This document shows, in pieces, positions 12,401 to 22,900 of a stretch of 64,000 nt of DNA. The translations under genes and the position numbers were made by a program. Every line of letters starts with the position of its first letter. Position 1 is the stretch's first letter. Location of the stretch: contig OY744611.1 in the NCBI GenBank assembly GCA_963556255.1, positions 3,637,230-3,701,229 of the forward strand, in the 5' to 3' direction. Under the pieces are notes generated by a model. That model was not told where the DNA came from. It searched no databases and saw nothing but the letters and a program-made list of their open reading frames with translations. Origin of the DNA: Allolobophora icterica. Its lineage: Eukaryota > Annelida > Clitellata > Crassiclitellata > Lumbricidae.

Positions 12401-13643
12401 CGAGAAATGTCAACTAAAGGCAAGGAGTCTGGTGATGGATAGAGTGCCTATCACTCCAGTCTCAAGAGAAGAGGTCGCCTTCAGGAGAATGACGATGGAC
12501 CTCGTTGGACCGATCGATCCAGTATCTGCTGCAGGTCGCAAGTACTGTTTATGCATTGTGGACTCATGCACCAGATGGCCTACAATCTTCTTATTGAAAT
12601 CGCTGACAGCGAAGGCTGTATGTGAAGCGTTGATGGAACTGTTCATGAACGTTGGTGTGCCGTCTGTGATTACAAGTGACCAAGGAACGAACTTCACAGC
12701 CAGTTTGACAAGAGAATTTCTCAATTTAATGGGCTGTAGTCCAAGATTCGACACACCAGGACACCCAGAGGCTGCTGGATTAGTAGAAAGATGGAACCAG
12801 ACATTTAAAAAGATGATCCATCATGTGATAATAGACAACCCGAGGAAATGGCACAAGATAATTCCTTTCACTGTGTGGGCATTACGAGAAGTGCCGAATG
12901 CAACTACTGGAGTATCTCCATATATGCTTGTCTATGGGGAAATTCCGAGAGGACCATTGGCAATATTAAAAGAGAGTTGGACTAGAGAAATAAACTTACC
13001 ACCTCATGTTGGAGTTAAACCAGAAAAGTATTTGAAAGAACTCAAAGAAAATATGGAGAAAGCATTATTGTTTGCAGAATCTTACTCTCGAGAAAAGCAA
13101 TTACAATACACGAATCAGTCTAACAAGAGAGCAAAACACAAAGAATTTGAAGCTGGGGAGAAAGTCATTGTTTTGTATCCAACGTCAACGAACAAACTTA
13201 TTTCTCGATGGCATGGTCCATGTACGATCATACATCGAAGATCAAAGTACTCTTATTTAGTCGATATGGGTGAAAATGGTCGAAAAATAATTCACGCCAA
13301 CAAGATCAGAAAATATGTTACGCGAGCGTTGAGTTGTGATCTAATCGTTGAGGAAGATGAAGATTTTGGTTCAGTGGTTGAATTACCAATGAGGAATGAG
13401 GTTCAAGTTGACAAGAATTCACTTAACCTCGATCCTGAACAAATTAGCCATTTGACATTAACTCAACAAGAACAGTTGTTAAACGTTTTGAACAAATACT
13501 GTGACAGATTTTCAGAAAAACGCGGATTATGTACATTGGGCGAACATGAAATTGAACTAAGACCAGGATTTCATGGAAAGGAATTTGCAGCATATCGAAT
13601 TCCTTTGATTTATCGAGCAGAAGTGGAATCAAAGAAATGTTAA
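9426..13643 (+). CDS. Gag-protease-integrase polyprotein of the Gmr1-like element
   Basis: 1,405 codons. Residues about 85-300 are a highly charged Glu/Arg/Lys/Gln coiled coil. Residues about 310-500 are capsid-like. A CX2CX4HX4C zinc knuckle (CHNCGSDKHLVKFC) lies near residue 575. An aspartic protease motif, DSGAE, is near 687. Integrase follows: an HHCC zinc domain (near 953-995, with GHLG and CEKC) and a DDE core with D near 1023, SDQGTNF near 1083 and E after exactly 35 residues. The frame ends just inside the expected start of RT. The start ATG at 9,426 is the first that opens the frame after the leader. A recently active copy is likely, since no internal stop is present. Confidence 0.92.
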   Translation: MEKLSAERQADIKKMSTERLKQRLWKAGFKEEQLEGMSRGDMMQELAEVWVTEEVEEGAVGGAVEKAIEKPPGPMSMAMLMQWMMMKEEREEKRRQEEKQREERRRQEEKELRQEELRLQREKEEKAERLQREKEEKAERLQRDKEDMAEVLRQEELRRQREREDKAEQVRKAELELQKHQFEIQLEQLKRDREDAERRRLEQMIEFERARKSDEEVRQQQIEAKRMREEEKEKARTLALERAEQIRQEELKFQKESLEKAETERQERLKMEKSKLTLKETQMKEEREAERRKQQESETLVSKIKKIGDAMKHVLPIMPTDMMEVPLYFETVENAFRSFAVEKSFWVKLLLPLMTPKARTVLNRLSFDYLDNYDKVKQHLLKEFKLTSREYRARFVDAKKTTEETYTMFTARLKNLLNYYVRNRNVNKEYETLFDLLVADKLKECLPPGPLQFVLSKEGTDCLQASAVADLADIHVNNRIGFAFPNINSYPSQRSGNQSQSGKWKGNPETGNQFKGKEVKASVPVHNENREVTFGRQGYNKSPAPFAKREGNTSFAQYKRNEGNEQRSVMVKRCHNCGSDKHLVKFCPVPVAAASSRRNQEHTRVNLIQVVSDTDNQTTGQENQETEVKSVMKCGLQKEILLDDGIQREVVGKEDSRILKKSFLQYVEVEIRGVDGKEPVKVKALSDSGAEIPVISEELLEGMKVEQIGKVNLQCVAGDAIPAKLVKVDVRLCGSDVEEEGFPRNIQCSLTPYVTLMCASIAKMGSTERFLLHPEIIAELKAVPQMKVKTMQGDVSVRANVMTRAQSRRQEMVDVDEKSETESSSDEENESNEQRILSRDGVISEMNEQEMAACENGKLSETEEDNECDVGIGDLYRDEEMDEEQKVQIADSRKFEEQQRKDESLKPWWKLTQEKESEFCVINGLLHKKYQILDQTIYQLVLPKERRIKVMELAHESVFGGHLGEEKTRERIKLSFVWPKMRRDIVKFCKSCEKCQLKARSLVMDRVPITPVSREEVAFRRMTMDLVGPIDPVSAAGRKYCLCIVDSCTRWPTIFLLKSLTAKAVCEALMELFMNVGVPSVITSDQGTNFTASLTREFLNLMGCSPRFDTPGHPEAAGLVERWNQTFKKMIHHVIIDNPRKWHKIIPFTVWALREVPNATTGVSPYMLVYGEIPRGPLAILKESWTREINLPPHVGVKPEKYLKELKENMEKALLFAESYSREKQLQYTNQSNKRAKHKEFEAGEKVIVLYPTSTNKLISRWHGPCTIIHRRSKYSYLVDMGENGRKIIHANKIRKYVTRALSCDLIVEEDEDFGSVVELPMRNEVQVDKNSLNLDPEQISHLTLTQQEQLLNVLNKYCDRFSEKRGLCTLGEHEIELRPGFHGKEFAAYRIPLIYRAEVESKKC

Positions 13644-14824
13644 AAACAAACATTATCAAACCATCATCGAGCAGAATGGCAAGCCCTTTGGTAATTGTTA
13701 AAAAGAAAGATGGATCTTTGAGACTTGCCTGTGACTACAGATACATTAACTCATTCACTGTGGATTGTAAATATCCGATGCCGATTGTCAGAGACGTTTT
13801 GAACAAAGTTGGAAAGTCTAATGTGATTTCCATTTTGGATTGTCGAAGTGCTTATTGGACTTGTCCTGTAAAACAATCTGATCAATGGAAGACAGCTTTT
13901 GTAACACATAATGGACTGTATGAATTTACTCGTGTTCCTTTTAGAATGATAAATTCAGGACGAACTTTTGCTAAAGCGATAAATTTAGTTTTACAGCCTA
14001 TAAGTGACTTTGCAGAACCGTATGTTGATGACATTGCTGTGCATTCTGACAGTTGGAAAATTCACTTGCAGCATTTAGATGACTTTTTGAAGCAAATGCG
14101 ATTGTATATTGTTACTTTAAATTTAAAAAAATGCATATTTGGTAAGTCTGAAGTAAGATTTATCGGTCATGTGGTTGGGTCTGGTAAGATAAAGATGAAT
14201 CCAGAAAGAATTGAAAGTTTGACTAATTTGAAGATTCCAGAAACTAAGAAGCAAGTTAAGCAACTGCTTGGATTTTTTAATTTTTACAGACAGTTTATTA
14301 AGGACTTTGCACAGATTGCGAAACCTTTATCTGATTTAACTAGTAAACGTGTTTCTGATAAGATTGATTGGACTGTTGAACATCAGCAAGCATTTGATGT
14401 ACTTAAAGAGGCTGTGCGATCCAAAGTAGTGTTATATGTTTTTGAAGTGGGAAAACCATTTAATTTGTACTGCGATAGTAGTGACTTTGCAGTTGGTGCT
14501 GTTTTAACACAGATGGACGACAAGGGAATAGAACGCCCTGTGTCATTTATCAGTCAAAAATTAACTGATACCCAAAAGAGATGGGCCACTGTGGAAAAGG
14601 AAGCCTATGCTATTGTTTGGGCTCTAAACAAGTTAAAAGAAATTATAATTGGATCGAAAATTTTCATTTTTACTGATCACAATCCTCTGACATATTTGAC
14701 TGAGTCAATGTCTAAGTCTGCTAAACTTGTGCGTTGGGCGTTAGCCTTACAAACTTTTGATGTTGAGGTGAAGTACAAGAAGGGCAGATTGAATGTTATT
14801 GCTGATTGTTTGTCAAGACTATAA
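13637..14824 (+). CDS. Reverse transcriptase-RNase H of the Gmr1-like element
   Basis: 395 codons. RT blocks are KKKDGSLRLACDYR (residue about 25), the first catalytic Asp in ILDCRSAYW (near 67), and YVDD (129). RNase H has CDSSDFAVGAVLTQ (near 279), a central E in TVEKEAYA, and FTDHNPL (near 347). No integrase follows, because it is encoded upstream. The frame is -1 relative to the first ORF and overlaps it by seven bases, the ATG sharing bases with the upstream TAA. Expression could need a -1 frameshift or reinitiation, or the offset may be a single-base mutation. The finger-region residues between the two frames fit continuous family homology across the junction. Confidence 0.9.
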   Translation: MLKTNIIKPSSSRMASPLVIVKKKDGSLRLACDYRYINSFTVDCKYPMPIVRDVLNKVGKSNVISILDCRSAYWTCPVKQSDQWKTAFVTHNGLYEFTRVPFRMINSGRTFAKAINLVLQPISDFAEPYVDDIAVHSDSWKIHLQHLDDFLKQMRLYIVTLNLKKCIFGKSEVRFIGHVVGSGKIKMNPERIESLTNLKIPETKKQVKQLLGFFNFYRQFIKDFAQIAKPLSDLTSKRVSDKIDWTVEHQQAFDVLKEAVRSKVVLYVFEVGKPFNLYCDSSDFAVGAVLTQMDDKGIERPVSFISQKLTDTQKRWATVEKEAYAIVWALNKLKEIIIGSKIFIFTDHNPLTYLTESMSKSAKLVRWALALQTFDVEVKYKKGRLNVIADCLSRL

Positions 14825-14920
14825 GTAATCGTAAGACTGTTTATTGATTAGTTAGATATATATTTGTTTCATGTATTTTGGTAATTTCGCAAATTTTGAA
14901 ATTTAATTTGCTCAATTCCA

Positions 14921-14939
14921 GAAAAAAGGAAGGAGGTAA
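14921..14939 (+). promoter_or_regulatory. Polypurine tract
   Basis: A purine-rich run (gaaaaaaggaaggagg) directly before the 3' LTR, in the position needed to prime plus-strand DNA synthesis. Confidence 0.85.
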
Positions 14940-15432
14940 TGTGAACTTAGTTTTGTGTACAGTCTTGCACTGCGAGATATTGCTGGTATATTTAGTGCGC
15001 TTACTTTAGTTTCACGTGTATATATATATATATATATATGATAGATGTATCACGTTTATTTGTACTGACTTACCGAAGCGCCTGGCTGGCCGATCTCAGC
15101 AGCCGCGCGCGCTATATGTATATAATTAGATTTCGCTTAGGCGCACAGAAGACAGGTGTGTCAAGAGGCGCGAAGAATTATGCTGACTGTAGAAGTTTGA
15201 ATTTGGTGTTCTCTGTAGGAGTGTTGCTGACTAGTTGTAATTGGATTCAGTGCTGTTTCGTTAACAAAGATATTTAAAACTGTGTTGGTGTTTAATGAAG
15301 GCTATGCTACACAGTAGAAACAAAGCTACTTATACGTAGATTTAGTGTAAAACAGTGAACATTAAATAGGCGTAGATAAGAAGGAAACAAGGAAGTCGTT
15401 AGAAGGATTGTCAACGAAGGAAAGGGTTGACA
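14940..15432 (+). repeat. 3' LTR
   Basis: 493 bp, from TGTGAACTTAG to GGGTTGACA. It has one extra TA compared with the 5' LTR and is otherwise identical by eye. AGATC follows directly. Short frames inside both LTRs are not genes. Confidence 0.96.
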
Positions 15433-18000
15433 AGATCATTCCAGAGGCGTGGTGCTGTGTTGGATATGGCTCGGTAGCAGTGGTGGAGGGAGTTTTAAGG
15501 TCAAGCATGGGCCGTATGCGTCGGAGGTCACGAATATGCAAGAAGTAGGAGCGAGAGGTTGGAGATGTGGTTAGAGAAGAACATGTTTCGATCAAAAGTA
15601 ATACCAAGATTGCGGACGGGAAAGTCAGAGGTGAAGGTAAGAGACGAAGAGTTAGTCGAAAGGTTTATGGAAAGATCCGGGATTTTCTTGATTTGATCAG
15701 GAAGGCCTAGGATGATAAATTAGGTTTTGGAAGGTTAAGGCAGTGGAGTTGGGATGACATCCACCGTGAGATCAGGTTAACCACATTGAGTAACTGTGTG
15801 ACGGAGGTGGATAAGAGCTTGAGGAGAAAGTAATGTAGAGTTGGGTGTCGTCTGCGTAGAGGTGGTGGTCAACTCAGGAGGATTTTATGAGATGGCTTAG
15901 ATGTGGTAGATAGGATGAAAAGGAGTGGAGCCAGGACGGAGCCTCGAGGGACACCACAGCAGACAGGGAGGAGTTGTGAGCAATGGCTGAAGGCTTTATC
16001 AGAGAAGGATCGAGAAGACATGTAGGACTGGAACCAGTGTAGTGCAGTTCCAGAGACGCCAAACCAAGAAGACAGTCGTTGAAGAAGGAGGCTGTTATCA
16101 ATGGTGTCAAATGCGTCTTACATGTCGATAAGACAGAGGCAGGAGACTTGTTGATGGCTGACGGCTGAGACCAGTTTATTGTAAAGAGACACAAGTAAAG
16201 TTTCTGCGGAGTGGATTTAGTGAAGCCAGATTGGTAGTGGTTAAGAAGTGAATAAGAAGAGATGTAGTCGTTTAGCCGAGAAAGGACAATTCGCTCTGTT
16301 AATTTGGATAGAAAGGAAATATTGGAAATGGGACGGTAATTGGATAGGTTTTCCTAGACATGGTTTGCTTTTTGAGAAGGAGAGTGACTAGAGATCCATT
16401 AAAGACCATTGGGAAGACTTTGCCTTTAGAAAGTGAGAGATATGATAATTTTGGTGAATGCAGGAACGATGACAGAGGCACAGTCTATTAGAAGAGAAAA
16501 TGGGATAGGATCAAGTTCGCATTGTTTCATGGGAAGGCAATTTAAGAAGAGTGACACTTCTGCTTCAGTGGTGGGAGAGATAATTGGGAGCGATGATTGA
16601 GAGGCCGGAGGAGTAGAGTTAAGGTTAGGGGTGAATCAGTGGTGGATGAGCCAGAAGGGAAGTGTGCGTCTAGAAGAGATTGTACTGTGAAACGAAGGGA
16701 GGAGATTTTTGGAAAAATAAACAGCAGGTATCAGCAATAGGAGCAGGAGGGAATGGAGCTAGGCAGTGGGAAGGACGATTTTCGATGGAGAGTGTTGACA
16801 GGTTTCCAGAGATGTCTTGGGTTTGAAGCGCTTGAATGGATTAGTGAAGAATAGTATTTCTTTTCAGCAGCAGCGATGAGTTTGTGGTATCTGTTGGTGG
16901 CTGATTTCAAGGTATTGAGGGCTTTTGATCTAGCTGCGTGGTTGAAAGTGTGGTGGTAGATGTCTTCAAGGTGCCTGCGGATAGTTTTAAAGGCTTGGAG
17001 GTAGGAAGTAAACCAAGGATTGCTGGTGTGTGAAGTGTGTTTGGTGATGAGTGGAGCATGACTGTCACAGAGGTTGGAAAATGTGGAATTGTAACAAGAA
17101 AGCACGTCCTCAAAGGAAGTGGGGGCTAAGAACCAGTTGTGAGTCGAGAATATCCTGGATGAAGGCTTGACAGTCTCTGGACCCGGTGAGATGGAAGGAA
17201 TGAGTCGAGGGAGTAGGGCGAGCGAAAGGCTTGATGTCAAGGTCAGCCATGATGATAAAATAACCGGTAATGTTGAGAACAGAGTGTGATAGCTTGGGGA
17301 TAAGAGGGAAACGTCTTAGGTTATGGGGAGATCAAGGGTGTGATTCTTGACATGGATCGGGAAGTGAACATGTTGGGTGAGATTGACTGAGGAGAGGAGG
17401 TTAAAAAAATCCGATTCAAGAGGGTCAGAGGGATTGTCTACATGAATGTTTAAGTCGCCAGTAAGTAAGAACTCGTTGAGAGTAGTGGCAGCAAGAGACA
17501 GGAGAGAGCCAAATTCATCAAGGAAGACAGAGGGTTGGAAGAAATAGGCGGACGAAGTGGGAGGGCAATAGATATTGCAGACTGTGAATAAGTCAGACGC
17601 AAGTCGAAGAGTTGTGGAGGAGCGTTCGAATGAGCGAAAGTTATGGCGAGAGGAATTTATGACGACAGCCGGTTCACGGACCAATAATCAGTTCCTCCAT
17701 CAGAGATTTTTTGCAGATTTTAAGCAGGAGGCGATGCGAGGAAAGCTTAGCAGGGGTTAGCCAAGCGGTGTGCAATCAGAGAGATGAGGGTTAGAAGACG
17801 AAGTGGAGATCCAAGTTTCTTGAAGAGCAATCAGAACAGGTGTACGAAAACAGTTGACAAGGTCACTAAGGGCAATGGAGTTTTGGAGGTTGACAAAAGA
17901 CCGAATATTGAGTAAATAGAGTGGAATTTTTCTTGATTCGAGGAGTGTTTGCTAGGACCTAAATTTGTTTCTATATAACCGGAAAGCAGCAGAGTGAGCA
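15433..18000 (-). pseudogene. L2-like LINE ORF2 (AP endonuclease and reverse transcriptase), degenerate
   Basis: Read on the minus strand from about 18,000 down: an AP-endonuclease region with the GDLNIHVD motif (17,438-17,461); a linker ending near 16,740 with the KKYYSSLI block; then reverse transcriptase with the catalytic YADDTQLY at about 15,835-15,858 and the C-terminal LRRIRPMLDLKT block near 15,515. Many frameshifts and stops split it. The C-terminus continues at 8,649 beyond the LTR retrotransposon. A full L2 ORF2 is near 1,000 residues and the combined remnant is close to that size. The CR1 relatives are an alternative clade. Confidence 0.8.
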
Positions 18001-18174
18001 GGATTTGTCAGGTGGCAGTTGGTCGTGCTGACACGAGAGGTGTTTAGTAGGTCCCATGGGATTTATAGAGAGATGGATGAACAGAAAAAAGAGTAGTAAT
18101 GAGGCGAAAGAAGGCGGTGTAAAATATCGATAAAAATGGCGGAAATGGCGGAACACGGCAATAAACAAAGGCAA

Positions 18175-18724
18175 GCGTCTCGTGGAAGATTAAAAATTAA
18201 CGTGGGGTGTTTTTTGAGACAGTTGAAATTATTTTAGATAAAAAGGGATCAATCTTACCTGAAATCCTGAAAGACTGGACTAAAAATGTTAAGACAAAAT
18301 GCGAGACCAATGAAAAAAGTAGAAATTATATTTTAAAAAGGTCAACACTACGCTCTGACAGCTATACTGGTGACTTTTCGACTTAACCTCACGCAGCGTT
18401 CGGAATCTAACGTTAATGAATAAGTGCTGTGGACAAGATAACCGGTCACTGAAGCTAAAGGAGCAGAACCTAAAAATCGTTTGAAGGTAAGTTGAATTTC
18501 AGGGATATTTCTGGGAATAAAATTATGTGTGTGAATGTCGATATATAGGAAAAGCACGAAGTACCAGAGTAACAACTATAGACATGGAAAAAGAACGATG
18601 AATAGATCGGAATACATTTAACTGTTAGCAGCAACAGTTTCTACTCCTTCCATCAACAATGCAATCGCACAACTAATGCGTGCCTTGACAGCTTGGTGCG
18701 GCTATGCTAGCTCTAAGGACAAGT
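18175..18724. other. No gene recognised
   Basis: No open frame with a recognisable domain and no structured repeat was seen between the LINE 5' end and the hAT-like fragment. Confidence 0.4.
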
Positions 18725-18850
18725 CAAAATTGAACGCTTGATAAATCGAATGAAGCAAGGAGGTTTAATAGCAACACCCGAACCAACTGCCAACCAGTTG
18801 GCCGAAATTGCTGATGCGTGCTCTTTAGGCAGTAGTAGAGAACGCTTATC
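18725..18850 (-). mobile_element. Fragment of the hAT-like element, inverted
   Basis: The sequence around cgcttgataaatcgaatgaa and gctgatgcgtgctcttt is the reverse complement of 23,700-23,815 in copy 1 and 31,790-31,865 plus 31,105-31,130 in copy 2. It is a third, isolated piece of that family. It reads as a short protein-like block around ERLI-RMK-GG. Confidence 0.6.
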
Positions 18851-18924
18851 TTGTACTCAGGCACTTATTCCCCCTATTCGTAGTCATCAACAACATATCG
18901 TACTGTAGGCCTAATATTATATAT

Positions 18925-19479
18925 GGTACTGCAATATTTCATGGGCTTCCACGTATCATACTCGCTTAACTATTCTTAAAACTCTGCAAAACCGTGCCAT
19001 TCGAATTATATGTAATTTGCCCTTTAGAATTACAACTCGCCCGTTTTTCCGCAGTTTCAGAATATTGCCCTTTGAATGCATAAATAAGTTGCAAGTCGGA
19101 TTATTTATGTTCAAACTTCAATCAAACCTACTGCCTGTGAATTTTTTTAATTGTTTTTGTAAAAATTATGAGGTACATGATCACTACACGCGATCACTCA
19201 ACAAGTAGCATCAAGGTACTGTGCACACTACTGTTAAGCAGCATGGCATCGAAGTGTATGGCCCGCTATTCTGGAATTCCTTGCCTGTTGAACTTACTGG
19301 TTTATCTATTATACATCAATTTAATTAAGTTAAACAAAAACTGAAACTATATCTCTTAGATGCACACACATAACTGCATCATGTGTTTATTTGCACAGGA
19401 ACTGTTGGTTTTTTGTTGTTTTTCATGTGTTTTTCATATATTTTCATCTCTTATGACAGATTTATGTATACTCATTTAA
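18925..19479 (+). pseudogene. Non-LTR retrotransposon ORF2 C-terminus, interrupted by hAT-like copy 1
   Basis: Plus-strand frames give a LINE-type C-terminal region: LQNRAIRIICNLPF at about 18,992, HDHYTRS at about 19,176, and YGPLFWNSLPVELT at about 19,258. Stop codons are present. The 3' UTR continues after the hAT-like element at 24,192 and ends in taaataaatctgaat near 24,340. The clade within the Jockey/CR1 group is not resolved. Confidence 0.65.
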
Positions 19480-19946
19480 TCTTGTTTTAGTCCCCGGCTC
19501 CGCCGCCATCCGCCGCCATCCGCCGCCGCCATCCGCCGCCGCCGCCGCCGCCGCCGTTAAGACCTCAAGTCGAAACCAGTCGCTAAGCTATCGACTGCTA
19601 GCGACTTCGTTCACTTAATAATTTGCTTGCTGTTTTAATCGCGGCTTCCAAGTTTCGATTTGACAAAGGCATCAGCAGCAGGATGAGCAGCATTACAATG
19701 CAATATAATATTCGTTTATTGAAGAAAACAAGCTGACATGCATCAACTTGGTACATTATAAGAGAGTTTTTCTATTAGTAAGAGTTCTTATAGAGAATAC
19801 GCGGATATAGTCGCTGTCCTATTTTGGTAGGGTGCATTTATGCATTCTATTTTGAAAATGGTGTTGATGATTACGAAGAGGGGGAAAACGCAGGGTGAGA
19901 GTTGTCGGGGGTTTGGGAGGTTCAACCACCTAGACTTTCATAGGAC

Positions 19947-22900
19947 TGTAACATCCATATAATTCCCGTTACTGATTAATAATTATTTTTTTCACAATTT
20001 AAATGAATTAAGAATATTAAATAAGGAATTTGTATTAAACTTGAGGCCAGACCAGAGGGTATGTGAACCGATCCATCACCCTGTCCAAACTGACACTTGG
20101 GAAGTCGTAAATCGTTAGAATGCATGACCTCTGATAACCTCTTTCCCTACGTTCGACCGACGTCACAAAACAGCTGTCCACCTACAATGAATCCAGGCCT
20201 CCAAAACCGTATCGTTCCCACGGTCGATGTGGGCTTAACGACAAACAGATGGCCACGAGTGAACTGGACCGGGATACAGGAGGACACGAATATGGCCTTC
20301 ACCTAACCGTACATAAAATGTTTGACTTAAGTATACGCCCACAACGCCGACTCCAAACGCCGCCTCTTAACACACTGAACGCGAGGTACGAGTTAACTCG
20401 TATGTCATTTCACGGGTCTAGGCGCGACGTACGAGATAACTCGTACCTCAGTATACATCATTTCCACAGCGTCTATAGGCATATCCAGCGTGCTGGCAAT
20501 CCTTTCTGCCGCGTCTCTGTTACTACTATGGTGAGTACTGCCATCTGATGAATAGCGGAGAAAATTTTTAAATTTTAATTGTAATTTTTATTGTAACTGC
20601 AGCCATTAGACTACGCATATGTGCACTGTCAGACATCCGCGTTGTGGTGGTTATGTCGTCGCGTATTATATATGTTCTAAACAGTCAGGTTACTGTGGAG
20701 TAGAATAAAGTAGAGTAGAGCAATGAACAGTTTGAAACAACTAGATTTGAATATTTTGATGATGTTTGCAACACGCGTGAACAGCGCAACGATACACGTT
20801 ATATTTGCGGCGCGTGTCGCCGCGTGTGCTTCTATAGCCTTCACGCTTCAATGATTATCATTCAAATGCAGACTTTTAGTCAGTTTACTGTAGAGTAGAG
20901 TAGAGTAATAAGCAGTTTATTTGCATTTTCATTCATTTTATGTAGATTTTCAGAGTTACTGTCGATAATAAGTGACAATGGCCGTTGATATCCGATATCC
21001 TTACATTACCAATAATTGATTACAGGGCTGTACGCGTATTAGTAATAATTTGGCCCGCTGCCAAAGTGTTAAACGCCAGGGAGAAGAAGTTTATTCAGAA
21101 GGCCTAAAGAGGACCTGTCCGTAAAACGGCACGGACACACAGACAACTCCATATTGCGAATGACGCTCCACCAATAGGAAAGCGAGAAATCATCCTTCGT
21201 GTGCAGTTGTATTAAGAGAAGTTTTGACGGCATTAAACGGATTGGATGCCCTAATTTACTGTTATGGGAGCTATACAAACCAGCCAGAATAAAAACTAAT
21301 GTTAGACAGAAAAGAAGTAAAGTGCAGTTGGAGAGATAAGTTCAGTTGAGATATAGAAGAGTTCAGAAAATAGTGGAGAGTATAGTTCAGAGAATAGTTC
21401 AGGGAGTTAGTTCAAGTTTATACAGGAGAGAGAATAAGAAGATACCGGAGAAATCAGGACAAATAGGTGACAGAACGGAGAATGGAGATGAAAAATTAAG
21501 GGAGTCGTAAAAACGGAGAGTGAATAATGATTTAAGGAGATACCCGTGAGAGAGTCGATAATTATTTGAGCACAGAACGGAGAAGAAGACAGACTAAGAA
21601 TTTGCAGGAGAGCAGAGAAGAAGTTGGGTCGTACAACTGGAGAAGCGCTGATATGCCACTCCACTGACGCCAGCAACTTTAATACGGTTCCGCCGGAGAA
21701 GCAAGGACTTGGAGACGAGCGTTCCTTCAGCCTGATATTCGTCTTCTCGACAATCTCTACGTTCGTTGCTGAATTGATGGTCATTCCGCACAACTTAGCC
21801 GCGTATACACGTTCGCTGCTAACCTGGTCCTCACCTACGAAATCAACATTCACGGAGTCGCCGAGAGCCGCGTTCTGCAGCCACATGGTTCCACACTGAA
21901 ACCCTGTTTCCTGCATTCACGCTGGTTCCCGACTGTTGGACGCCGTAAGAGCAAATCGCTGCACGTCGTATGTTCTGAATCCATTTTTTTGTAGATTAAT
22001 CCTGCAATTCTGTCGTTTGCAGTGCGATACGTATATCGCAATAATTAGGCCTACGTCGTTGTTTGAGCATGAGTAATCTTTAATTTAGAGCATAGAAGTC
22101 ATATGAAGATGGCTCATGCTAGTAGTTAAAGTCGTAAGTCGCAATCGTCTTCCGTTAAGTCTGTCGGAAAGTCTGATTCTGCGTACGTAAATTGGAAGGC
22201 AGCCAAAAGCCTTGGAAAGTCGAAACGGAACTGATTCTTCGCAACGCCGCCATTGACGACTGCCTGCCTCCGAGTAATCAGGCCTGTCAATCGTCTGCGC
22301 CACGCGAACACTCCACAGAGAAGCCGACGCTCTCTGATCACTCTCGACGTTCCCCTTCCCCCCTTTCCAGCCTTTTAACGTCCACCGCCGCAGGCATAAG
22401 AGTGAGTCTCATTAGTATTAAATTGCCCATTCGAAGTAATTAGCTGTGATTAGACCTTCAGTCGTTCACCGCTTGTCATAGAACCCTGGGAACTAAATTA
22501 ATAGGAGTGATAAGAGTCTGGTCACGTATATTTGCTATCTTTGTCATATAAGACTGTATTTTGTGTTAGGAGTAAGTAGAAGCTTTTGAATTATAATCGG
22601 CATAATTGTAGTGTCAAAACCTTTGGAATTCGAATAATATAAGAGTGAATTCAATCATGTCTCGGTTATCTTATAGTGAGGAAGAATTAGATGGTGTGGC
22701 AATGGGAGAAATAAAGTCCCCGACGCCATATAGTGATACTCGACATAGGGTATTTGACACTCTTGATACGAGAAGGACCAGGACAGAGACTATGTTGGAG
22801 AGGGTAGATGTGCCCAAGAGTAATGATGCAATAATGGCCCCCAGAAGACTTGGCAGGGTAAATACGAGCCCAGGACATCAGGTCCCGATGTTCGCAGAAA

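Larger units (their letters stand above)
8650..15432 (+). mobile_element. Full-length Gmr1-like (Ty3/gypsy) LTR retrotransposon
   Basis: The element is 6,783 bp, bounded by two TG...CA LTRs and a 5-bp AGATC duplication. It has a primer binding site, a gag-protease-integrase frame, an overlapping RT-RNase H frame, and a polypurine tract. RT and RNase H are of Ty3/gypsy type (YVDD, CDSSDFAVGAVLTQ), but integrase lies upstream of RT as in Ty1/copia. That order is the defining trait of the Gmr1-like lineage of Ty3/gypsy elements described in deuterostomes. The LTRs differ only by one TA unit, so the insertion is recent. It sits inside an L2-like LINE in the opposite orientation. Confidence 0.93.
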
